From: CAYUNA01 sp047629355
GTDB lineage: Bacteria; Bacteroidota; Bacteroidia; Chitinophagales; Saprospiraceae
Assembly: GCA_047629355.1 (NCBI GenBank)
Contig: JBLHWU010000062.1
Span: 1 to 28,437 of the forward strand
Reading direction: 5' to 3'
Length of the DNA stretch: 28,437 bases
Shown: piece after piece, positions 16,988 to 24,861 of the stretch
Position numbering within the stretch: the first letter of the stretch is position 1
Layout of the letters: the number at the start of each line of letters is the position of its first letter
Notes under the pieces: model-generated
Databases searched by the model: none
What the model saw: only the letters and a program-made list of their open reading frames with translations
Told to the model about the DNA's origin: nothing
Made by a program: the position numbers and the translations under genes

Positions 16988-17407
16988 ATGTCTGAACGTT
17001 CATACGAAGAATCGAAAAAGTTTGTTTTCAAAGGGCTTTGGCTTTTGGCAGCAGTAACTTTAATAGAAGTTTTTATCTCCTTAATTAGCAAAGGATATTT
17101 AATTTCTGGCTTAGAAGATATCGGTTGGTTGGGTGCAATATTCTCACTTGGTATTATCATTCTATCTTTGTACAAAGCTTATTTTATTATCTATGAGTTT
17201 ATGCACATGGGTGGCGAAGTACGCGGATTGCGATTGACGGTTTTAATGCCCTTATTATTATTGGTATGGGGAATTATCGCATTTTTTCAAGAAGGAAACT
17301 CTTGGAAAAATAGCAGACAAAAGATTATAGACAAAAATGCTGAAGAGGTTGGCGATGATGTTGGATTGGAAAGATGGGAAGCAGAAACTTACAAGGGGTT
17401 AATCTAA
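16988..17407 (+). CDS. Cytochrome c oxidase subunit IV
   Basis: This is a small membrane subunit of the bacterial heme-copper oxidase (prokaryotic COX4 family), involved in assembly or stability of subunits I and III. The 139-residue protein has three hydrophobic helices (about 15-37, 43-65 and 78-100). The helix 2-3 loop has the characteristic KAYFIIYEFMHMG stretch. A charged C-terminal tail of about 35 residues follows. It is the last gene before a strong intrinsic terminator, which fits the end of the main operon. Confidence 0.88.
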   Translation: MSERSYEESKKFVFKGLWLLAAVTLIEVFISLISKGYLISGLEDIGWLGAIFSLGIIILSLYKAYFIIYEFMHMGGEVRGLRLTVLMPLLLLVWGIIAFFQEGNSWKNSRQKIIDKNAEEVGDDVGLERWEAETYKGLI

Positions 17408-17411
17408 AGCG

Positions 17412-17443
17412 AAAAAGGCGAGTCAATTTGGCTCGCCTTTTTT
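17412..17443 (+). terminator. Intrinsic terminator ending the ACIII-oxidase operon
   Basis: The GC-rich stem GGCGAG/CTCGCC (17417-17422, 17432-17437) is extended by an A-run before and a T-run after, giving 11-bp arms and a 9-nt loop. It starts five bases after the subunit IV stop codon. Confidence 0.9.
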
Positions 17444-17604
17444 GTTTGTTTTTAATTACTTTAAATAGTGGTTTTTTGACAATTTCGTGAACCGAAAATT
17501 CAAACTAAGGTTATAATCGTTGGTTATATTCGATAACTACTGGTTAGGGAGTAGATTATTTATTACCTATTCCCTTACTTCTGTAGACAACCTAAAACTA
17601 AAAA

Positions 17605-18264
17605 ATGTCTGTTACTAAAAAAAATAAAGGACTTATTGTTCAATTCATCATGCTAATGTCTCTACTGGCAATAACGCCGATTGGAACTTACTTTTGGATG
17701 AAAGGCGGTGTTGATTATCGGACAGAGAGATTATCTGAGTTGAAAGACTTTGGGAAAATCGCTGATTTCAAAGCAACAGATGAAAAAGGAATGCCGTTTG
17801 ATACCTCAAATATCATAGGAAAAATGGCTTTGGTTATGTTCATGCCGGAGAATAAAGCGGAAGCGAAAAAGTTGATGGAACGCATCGAATTGGTAGAGTA
17901 TCAAATGGAAGAACAACTGGACCAACGAAAAGATATGTTGTTTCTATTTTACACGACTTCGGGGGACTTGGTAAATTATGCTAAAGGGCTCATGGTAAAA
18001 GAGAATGACAAATTTATCTTTGTGAATGTCTCACTTGCTGAAATGAGTCGAATTAAAAGCGAAGCTTATAATTTGAAGCAAGCAGGAGGAATGGGTGTTA
18101 TGACTAAAAATCCATTAGTTTTAGCCGATTTAAAAAGTAAAATTCGTCATTATTATGACCCGATGGTCAACAAGGATATGGGGAAGTTAGTGGAACATAT
18201 GGCGATGATTCTACCGCAAGATAAAGATAAAGATATCGTGTTTCGACGGGAATCAGAGAAGTAA
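17605..18264 (+). CDS. SCO-like thioredoxin-fold protein lacking the copper cysteines
   Basis: Placed right after the oxidase genes, this 219-residue protein has one N-terminal membrane anchor (about 10-30) and an SCO/thioredoxin-like periplasmic part. The family frame is visible in the opening GKIADFKATDEKG (50-62), the strand IIGKMALVMFM (70-80) and the end KIRHYYDPM..KLVEHMAMILP (179-204). In active SCO proteins a CxxxC motif follows the strand at about 80; here there is PENKAEAKK, and the protein contains no cysteine at all. It therefore cannot hold copper in the usual way for CuA assembly. It may be a structural assembly factor or a divergent homologue. The SCO assignment is an inference from fold features and position. 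Confidence 0.7.
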   Translation: MSVTKKNKGLIVQFIMLMSLLAITPIGTYFWMKGGVDYRTERLSELKDFGKIADFKATDEKGMPFDTSNIIGKMALVMFMPENKAEAKKLMERIELVEYQMEEQLDQRKDMLFLFYTTSGDLVNYAKGLMVKENDKFIFVNVSLAEMSRIKSEAYNLKQAGGMGVMTKNPLVLADLKSKIRHYYDPMVNKDMGKLVEHMAMILPQDKDKDIVFRRESEK

Positions 18265-18331
18265 AAAACGATTCACTAAATTCGGCTCACGGGAAAGCAA
18301 ACCAAATTTTAATTCATCGAATTTTTAGAAA

Positions 18332-18910
18332 ATGATGCAAGAACAAAATTTACAATTAGCAAAAAAGCTAAATATCGCTGCCTGGATAGTCAGTGCGGTA
18401 GTACTGGCATTGGTTGTTGCCATGCGGAAAATTAGTTTAGATTTTGGAATTGATTTCACATTTTTACCACCTTTGTATTCAATTTTAAATGCTTTGACAG
18501 CGGTATTTTTAATGTCGGGCCTATACCAAATTAAGCAGAAAAATATTGCTAATCATCAACGCTTGATGAATGTTGCAGTGATTTTATCCGCCTTATTTCT
18601 TTTGTGTTATGTTTTATATCATATCACAACACCTGAGACGAAATATGGGGATGTAAACTATGATGGAGTTGTAGATGAGGCAGAATTATTGGAACTTGGA
18701 GGCATGAGAACGGTCTATCTAATTTTACTAATCACACACATTGTATTGGCGGCAGTTATTTTACCTTTCATATTATTTACCTATATTAGGGCATATACCA
18801 ATCAAATTGTGAAGCACCGAAAAATGGCACGATGGGTTTTTCCTTTTTGGCTATATGTAGCAGTGACTGGACCGATATTGTATCTGATGTTGATGCCGTA
18901 TTATAAGTGA
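18332..18910 (+). CDS. DUF420/CtaM-like membrane protein with an EF-hand loop
   Basis: This is a DUF420 membrane protein, the family of B. subtilis YozB and S. aureus CtaM, which is needed for active aa3 oxidase. The 192-residue protein has about five helices (near 13-30, 44-65, 79-96, 127-149 and 168-187). Conserved histidines are at 75, 97, 136 and 162 (NHQRLMN, YHITTP, LITHIVLA, KHRKMARW). Between helices 3 and 4 lies DVNYDGVVDEAE (107-118), which fits the EF-hand calcium-loop pattern DxNxDGxxDxxE exactly. In members I remember, that loop is short and lacks this motif. It is 67 bp after the SCO-like gene and likely shares its transcript. Confidence 0.88.
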   Translation: MMQEQNLQLAKKLNIAAWIVSAVVLALVVAMRKISLDFGIDFTFLPPLYSILNALTAVFLMSGLYQIKQKNIANHQRLMNVAVILSALFLLCYVLYHITTPETKYGDVNYDGVVDEAELLELGGMRTVYLILLITHIVLAAVILPFILFTYIRAYTNQIVKHRKMARWVFPFWLYVAVTGPILYLMLMPYYK

Positions 18911-19024
18911 TAGTGTACCGTAAACTTTCAGTTTGTGCACTTCACGGAAGCATTTAACTTAATTTTTCTAATAGAGTAGAGGCGCAAAATAAAAGTCTGC
19001 GGCACACTACAAAATCAGTTAATT

Positions 19025-19306
19025 ATGAAAAATAAACAAATTTTAAAAATAATCTTAATTGGAATCTTTGCGGCAATCATGCCTGACTTGGTAGCACAGT
19101 GTCCAATGTGTAAAATGGCAGCTGCAAGTAACCTTAGCAACGGTGGAACGGCAGGCGCAGGCTTGAACTTCGGTATCTTATATATTTTAGCATTGCCTTA
19201 CTTATTAGTGAGCGTCATTGGTTATATTTGGTGGAGAAACCGAAAAAAGAATCTGGATGAGAATGAAGTCGCGCCGCAGGAGGATATGAGTTTTTCTGAG
19301 AATTAG
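19025..19306 (+). CDS. Small membrane protein with a CPMC motif
   Basis: This 93-residue protein has a signal peptide (about 1-24, ending LVAQ) followed at once by CPMCKMAA (26-33). A glycine-rich stretch and one membrane helix follow (about 50-70, ending in YIWWRNRKK), then an acidic tail. The mature protein would begin with the two-cysteine motif at the outer membrane face of the inner membrane. I recall similar small proteins beside SCO and DUF420 genes in other Bacteroidota. No function is established to my knowledge. A role in metal or thiol handling for oxidase assembly is an inference from the CxxC and the neighbours. Confidence 0.8.
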   Translation: MKNKQILKIILIGIFAAIMPDLVAQCPMCKMAAASNLSNGGTAGAGLNFGILYILALPYLLVSVIGYIWWRNRKKNLDENEVAPQEDMSFSEN

Positions 19307-19315
19307 AAAGGAATA

Positions 19316-19412
19316 GACTACGCAGTAGTCAAACCGTAATAATGTCGAATGCAATTCGACAAAAAAAAGGAAAATCATGGTATTTTGTCAAAAATATCAT
19401 GATTTTTCTTTT
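19316..19412 (+). terminator. Hairpins and terminator after the oxidase accessory genes
   Basis: Three hairpins follow one another. GACTAC/GTAGTC (19316-19321, 19325-19330) and GTCGAAT/ATTCGAC (19344-19350, 19354-19360) are small and perfect. The third pairs GAAAATCATGGTATTTT (19370-19386) with its near-complement (19390-19408) around a 3-nt loop, with an A-run before and a T-rich tail after. It is a strong intrinsic terminator and separates the accessory genes from tamB. Confidence 0.75.
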
Positions 19413-19551
19413 TGTGTAAAAACATATCTTACCTTACGCAACAATACTTAAGGAATGCTCAGTAATTAATTCGATTATTTGTGTCCAGGTACTTAATTCT
19501 CAAAATCTGCTATAACTTATTCTTTGCACGTTCCTAAGGCTCATCCTTTTT

Positions 19552-22500
19552 ATGAATGAAAAATTCATAATGGCTTACGTTTCTATGTCCATCAAAAAAA
19601 TCGGAAAATACCTCCTACGTTTTGTGCTCCTCATCATTCTATTATTGGTGCTGCTTGCCGCTATTCTACAGATTCCTGCTGTCCAAAATTATATCGCTGA
19701 CAAAGCAACTAACTATCTAAAAGAGACTTTAAAAACGGAAGTTCGACTCCATTCCATTCACCTTCGCCTGCCCGAATCGCTGGTTATCGAAGGTTTTTAC
19801 ATGGAAGATTTAGAAAAGGATACGTTGATTAGCGTTGGAGAATTGGCAGTTAACTTCACGTTGAATAAATTATTGCAAAAGCAAATTCAATTCGATGAAG
19901 TAACTTTAAAAAACGGAGTTGCCAATATTGAAATTGATATAAATAACGTTGCAAACTTTGACTTTATCATTGAAGCTTTTGCACCGACGGAAGATGGCAC
20001 CTTACCCGAACCCACTTCTGAGAAACCGACCGCATCTTCTTGGGAATTAACGTTTAATAATACTGATTTGAATCTTGAAAAGGTAGGAATCAAATATGAC
20101 GATGATTTCGGTGCGATTGATTTTCGTGGAAATATTGGCGAATTATCGGGCGGTACCGACGATATTGATTTAGCCAAAGGTATTTTCAATATTGATGATT
20201 TAGCTTTGCGCAATTCTGATATTTCTTTGAAAATAGGCGAATCGCTTGCGTCCGAAGATAGGACGACGACTGTTTTGGATTATGCGGTAACTGCTGCTGA
20301 GTTGACTATTGAAAATATCCATTTTGATTTTCAAATGCTAACTTTAGAAATGGTGACCTATTTAAATGAGGTGGCTTTGGAGGATTTAGAAGTGCGGTTA
20401 AAAGGGGAGGACATTGGGGTTAAAAGTAGTCAGTTTTTAATGGAGAATAGTGATTTCGCGTATGCTATTCCGAATACGCTGATGGTGCAAAATGGGTTTG
20501 ATACCAATCATTTTGGTTTTAAAAATATCAATATTGAGATAGCGGATTTGGACTATCAAAATATGGATATTTCTGCAGATATTCAGCGATTACATTTAGA
20601 AGATGGAAAGGGCTTCATTTTAGAAAATGCAAGGACGAAAATAGCGTTTTCTGAGAAGGAATTGCTTTTGGAAAACTTCTTATTAGATACTAAAAAATCA
20701 TTGATTACAAGTGAAAAAACGCAGATTCAATATCCATTTTTAGCAGAGAATTCAGGTTTGAAAGACTTGCTGGCCAATGTTAATTTAAATATCGAAAAAT
20801 TGGCTATTGCGGATGTGCAATACTTTTACCCAGATTTGGATAGTATTGAGTTTTTTAGAAAAAATAAAGCTAAGTTTCTGACAGCCAAAGTAATAGGTTC
20901 GGGTAACTTGGAAGAGTTTCAATTGAAAACTTTTGAATTAGACAATTGGAATACAAAAATTAGAGCGAGGGGTTTGGTCAGAAATACTCTGGATACGCTG
21001 AACGCTTATTTCGATTTAAACGTTTCGCACTTCCGTATTACTGATAAAGGAATTTTAGATTGGTTGCCACCGAATACGCTGCCCGAGTATGTAGAATTAC
21101 CGAATGTACTGAATTTTAAAGGAAAGTTCAAAGGAAAACTTAATGACTTTAACGCTCGCTTGAATGGGCAAACTACGCGCATCATCGCACCCGTTGCGTC
21201 TGAATTAGAAATCTTTGCCCGCATCAAAAATATAATGGATTTAGACCGTGCGTTTTTCGATATTCGATTGGATTCGCTTTATACGACGAAGCAGGGTTTT
21301 ATGGCATATTTGCCACCCGGCACGATTCCCGAATACATCGAACTACCTAACAAATTGATGCTGAAAGGAACGGCAAAGGGAACGATGAAAAATTTGAATT
21401 CTGACTTTAAATTATCGTCGGTGCGTAATGGGAAAGTGAGCGATTTTCTAGCGAGCGGCAGCGTCTCTGATTTGTTGTCCGGGAATATTGGTTTTGATAT
21501 TACCTTGGAATCAGCAGAGTTTTCGCAAGCAGATTTACAATCATTTTTACCAGATTCTTTACTGCCTGCTTATTTAAAGTTGCCGTTTATCAATAAGATT
21601 AGGGGGATTGTTCAAGGAAATGCCGAGAATTTTAAATCCAAGCTAAGTTTTAATGCGAATGGAAATTGGGCAGCCGAAGCCGCTTTGAAGCAGGAAGCCT
21701 ATGACGTCAATTTGAATGTCGATAATTTAGATTTAGAAGGCTTTTTTGAAAATAATTATTTGGATACTTTGGTCGGTTTTACACCTTCGCCTTGGAAGGT
21801 GGAATTGTCGATAAAAGGAACAGGTTTTGATTTTCATAATGATATGAACGCAGACTTGCGTTTGCAGGTGAGAAAGGCGGGTGAAAATGTGGCGAAAGGT
21901 CTAATTATTGAAGGTAAATTGCAGCAAGAAAAATTGGTAGCAACGGCGATAGCAAAGGAAGAAGAGATAAATTTAGAGTCAAAATTAATCGTTGACTTTA
22001 CGAAGAAAATGCCTGAAATTAAGTATGATTTAGAGTTGGCAAAACTGGATTTACAAGCCTTGGGTTTGTCTGAAAAACCGTTCGTAGTGCGCACCAAAAT
22101 GTACGCAGATGTGAAAAGCTACATGCTTGATAGCTTAGTGGGAACGGTGAAATTTAGGAACTTGGATGTGTTATATGATTCCACTTTTCAGCAGATTGAC
22201 AGCTTAGAAATTGTAGCTAATTTGGACAATGGAAATAACCTTGTGGAGGTGACTTCTGACGTTTTCGATGCGCATTTGGAAGGCTATTTTAAATATCCTG
22301 AGATCGTAGAAATTGGCGAGAATTTTTTCAATAATTATTATAAAGTAGCAGCGAAGGATTCTGTTTTGAATCGAGAAAAAGCGAATTTCGACTTTGTATT
22401 TGATTTGCATCAACCCGAGTTGCTGACTTCGGGATTGATAGAAGGATTGGCGGGACTGTCGCCGTTTGTGGTAACCACAACTTTTAACAATGAAAAGGAT

Positions 22501-24861
22501 AAATTGCAGCTAAATGCCAATTTGGATTATCTGAATTATCAAGGGGCAGTTTTTGATTCCTTAAAGCTAAATATCGACGCGAATCGAGATTTTGTAAACT
22601 ATGAATTGGCTTTTCAAAACGCGGATTATCAGGATATTGTTGATATTGCTAATTTTAAAATGTTTGGTGATTATAAAAATAAGTTGCTAACTAATAATTT
22701 AGAAATTTTCGATGAATTAGGGAGTAAGCGATTTGATTTAAAAACATTTATAGAAGTATTGCCTGAAGAAGTTTTGTCTTTAAAATTGGCAGATACGCAG
22801 TTGCTGAACTATGAAAATTGGAAGGTGTCAGAAAGAAATAATTTGCGTTTTGGGGAAAATAAATTGAAGGTGATGGATTGGAAACTTTTCAAAGAAAAGC
22901 AGTTTATGCAAATTGCTAATCAGGGTGAAAATGGCGTGATTTTTAATTTTGACAACTTTGATTTGGCGTTTATTTCTAATTTTATCAGTGTCGAAAACAA
23001 TATTTTTGACGGTCGTTTGAACGGGCAAATTTTAATGAATAACCCTATGGAATCGCCGATTGTGGAAGCAGATATTCGATTGTATAGTTTGGTGGTGTTG
23101 GATGCTAAATTGGGTGATTTGGAATTGATCGCAGACAATGCGACGAATGGAAAAATCAAAACGGATTTGACCTTAAAAGGGCAAGGCAATGATTTGGAAC
23201 TGAAAGGTGTCTATGATTTAAACAATACATTGGAAGCTCTTGATTTTCAATTAGATATAGCGGCATTGAGTTTGAAGTCTATTGAACCATTGACCTTAGG
23301 TTATTTAGAAAAGGCGGAAGGTTTTTTCAAAGGAAATCTTGAAATTACAGGCTCTTTAGAACAACCGTCTTTACTTGGAAAAACGCATTTTGAAAAGGCA
23401 GCATTCGATGTAGGATTGTTGAAAACAAGGTTGAAAATTGGCGATCAACCGATTGTGTTTGATGCGAATGCGATTGAATTTGACAACTTGAAAATATACG
23501 ATGCAAAAGATAATGAAGGAACAATTTCTTCTTATTTACTAACACCAAATTATCGTGAATTTTTCTTGAATACAGACATTCACGTTGAAGATTTTCAAGT
23601 GTTGAATACGACAGATAAAGACAGCAATTTATACTATGGGAAATTGAAAGTTGATGCTGATGTAACTTTGCGCGGTAGTCTTGATGAACCAGTAATTGAA
23701 GTGACCGCTAAACCCGAAAAGGAGTCGGATTTGACCTATATTTATACCGCCAATTCTAATACATTGGTGTCGCATGAAGGCATTGTTGAATTTGTGAATC
23801 CTTTTGAAGAAAATACGCGGGTGAGAGTTGATAAACCCGAAATTTTAGATGGTGCGAGCGCATTGAATATGAAAGTGATTGTGCGAATGTCGATAAATGA
23901 AAATTTGAAATTTAAGGCAATGATTGACCCGATTACAGGCGACAATTTTGAAGGAAAAGCGGAAGGCGATATTGTTTTTATTCAAAATCCAGATGGGTCG
24001 ATGGAGATGACGGGAAGTGTTGCGGTAGTTGAGGGCGATTATTTATTTACATATCAAAATGTGGTGCGGCGAAAATTTAATGTGAAGCCCGGCAGTTCTG
24101 TAACGTGGATAGGTGTACCCGAAAATCCGAAATTGGATGTCAATATCTTATATAAAACGGTGACTTCGCCTTATCCGTTATTGGCGGGGAGTGCAGAGGA
24201 TGTTGAGAATAACAGTGCGTTGACGGCGCGACAAAATTTTCAGGTTAATCTGAATGTCAGCGGTACGGCGTCGAATACGAATATTGCGACGTCGATTGAG
24301 TACTTGGATGGAAGAAACGGGAATACAGAAGTGTCGGCGGCGATTGATCGCATCAACCAAGACCCAAATCAGCAGAACACACAGGCTTTTGCGCTGATTT
24401 TGTTCAATGGCTTTATTGCACAAAATACGGGGCTTGGAGGTTTTCAAATATTGGGTACGCAGAGTTCTATTAATGAGGTGATTACGCAGCAGTTGAATAA
24501 TTTGGCGAATAAATATATCAAATTTGTCGAGCTGGACTTTGGCTTGGAAGAAGGAGAGGGGAGTGGCAGTTCTACTGATTTTAAGGTGAGTATTCGTAAG
24601 CGATTTTTGAATGACCGCCTGACGATTGTGGTAGACGGCAAAGTTTCGACTGACCAAAACGCGAGTGGCTCGCAGTCATTTTTAGACAATATTACAGTCG
24701 ATTATTCGCTGACTCCCGACGGACGTTTTAAAATAAAAATATACAATCAACAAGAATTTGATGATTATTCTGGTGTAGCAGCGGTGAAATTGGGGGGCGC
24801 ATTTGTGTTCTCGAAGGATTTTAATGGAATCAAATTGTTTGGCAATAAAAAAGATAAATGA
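19552..24861 (+). CDS. tamB: TamB-like envelope assembly protein
   Basis: This is a very large AsmA/TamB-family protein that spans the periplasm and works with an Omp85 partner in outer-membrane protein insertion or lipid transport. The 1769-residue product has one N-terminal membrane anchor (about 20-43). An AsmA-like start follows (VRLHSIHLRLPESLVIEGFY, about 65-84), then a long run of beta-strand-rich sequence. The TamB/DUF490 domain occupies roughly the last 400 residues. Three segments of about 80 residues with LPPxTxPEYxELP-like cores (starting at 505, 587 and 666) form an internal repeat. Methionines 1, 7 and 12 are all possible starts; the first is kept. TATTCTTTG at 19519-19527 is one base off the promoter consensus. 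Its stop overlaps the next start. Confidence 0.92.
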   Translation: MNEKFIMAYVSMSIKKIGKYLLRFVLLIILLLVLLAAILQIPAVQNYIADKATNYLKETLKTEVRLHSIHLRLPESLVIEGFYMEDLEKDTLISVGELAVNFTLNKLLQKQIQFDEVTLKNGVANIEIDINNVANFDFIIEAFAPTEDGTLPEPTSEKPTASSWELTFNNTDLNLEKVGIKYDDDFGAIDFRGNIGELSGGTDDIDLAKGIFNIDDLALRNSDISLKIGESLASEDRTTTVLDYAVTAAELTIENIHFDFQMLTLEMVTYLNEVALEDLEVRLKGEDIGVKSSQFLMENSDFAYAIPNTLMVQNGFDTNHFGFKNINIEIADLDYQNMDISADIQRLHLEDGKGFILENARTKIAFSEKELLLENFLLDTKKSLITSEKTQIQYPFLAENSGLKDLLANVNLNIEKLAIADVQYFYPDLDSIEFFRKNKAKFLTAKVIGSGNLEEFQLKTFELDNWNTKIRARGLVRNTLDTLNAYFDLNVSHFRITDKGILDWLPPNTLPEYVELPNVLNFKGKFKGKLNDFNARLNGQTTRIIAPVASELEIFARIKNIMDLDRAFFDIRLDSLYTTKQGFMAYLPPGTIPEYIELPNKLMLKGTAKGTMKNLNSDFKLSSVRNGKVSDFLASGSVSDLLSGNIGFDITLESAEFSQADLQSFLPDSLLPAYLKLPFINKIRGIVQGNAENFKSKLSFNANGNWAAEAALKQEAYDVNLNVDNLDLEGFFENNYLDTLVGFTPSPWKVELSIKGTGFDFHNDMNADLRLQVRKAGENVAKGLIIEGKLQQEKLVATAIAKEEEINLESKLIVDFTKKMPEIKYDLELAKLDLQALGLSEKPFVVRTKMYADVKSYMLDSLVGTVKFRNLDVLYDSTFQQIDSLEIVANLDNGNNLVEVTSDVFDAHLEGYFKYPEIVEIGENFFNNYYKVAAKDSVLNREKANFDFVFDLHQPELLTSGLIEGLAGLSPFVVTTTFNNEKDKLQLNANLDYLNYQGAVFDSLKLNIDANRDFVNYELAFQNADYQDIVDIANFKMFGDYKNKLLTNNLEIFDELGSKRFDLKTFIEVLPEEVLSLKLADTQLLNYENWKVSERNNLRFGENKLKVMDWKLFKEKQFMQIANQGENGVIFNFDNFDLAFISNFISVENNIFDGRLNGQILMNNPMESPIVEADIRLYSLVVLDAKLGDLELIADNATNGKIKTDLTLKGQGNDLELKGVYDLNNTLEALDFQLDIAALSLKSIEPLTLGYLEKAEGFFKGNLEITGSLEQPSLLGKTHFEKAAFDVGLLKTRLKIGDQPIVFDANAIEFDNLKIYDAKDNEGTISSYLLTPNYREFFLNTDIHVEDFQVLNTTDKDSNLYYGKLKVDADVTLRGSLDEPVIEVTAKPEKESDLTYIYTANSNTLVSHEGIVEFVNPFEENTRVRVDKPEILDGASALNMKVIVRMSINENLKFKAMIDPITGDNFEGKAEGDIVFIQNPDGSMEMTGSVAVVEGDYLFTYQNVVRRKFNVKPGSSVTWIGVPENPKLDVNILYKTVTSPYPLLAGSAEDVENNSALTARQNFQVNLNVSGTASNTNIATSIEYLDGRNGNTEVSAAIDRINQDPNQQNTQAFALILFNGFIAQNTGLGGFQILGTQSSINEVITQQLNNLANKYIKFVELDFGLEEGEGSGSSTDFKVSIRKRFLNDRLTIVVDGKVSTDQNASGSQSFLDNITVDYSLTPDGRFKIKIYNQQEFDDYSGVAAVKLGGAFVFSKDFNGIKLFGNKKDK

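Noticed and set aside
7681..18954. Similar words such as GGTAAAC and CACGGAAG in the spacers near 7685, 18285 and 18915
   Set aside because: The matches are short and their spacing differs, so I could not support a common repeat.
24178..24657. Minus-strand open frame of 159 codons inside tamB
   Set aside because: It has no recognisable domain and lies fully antisense to the TamB domain.
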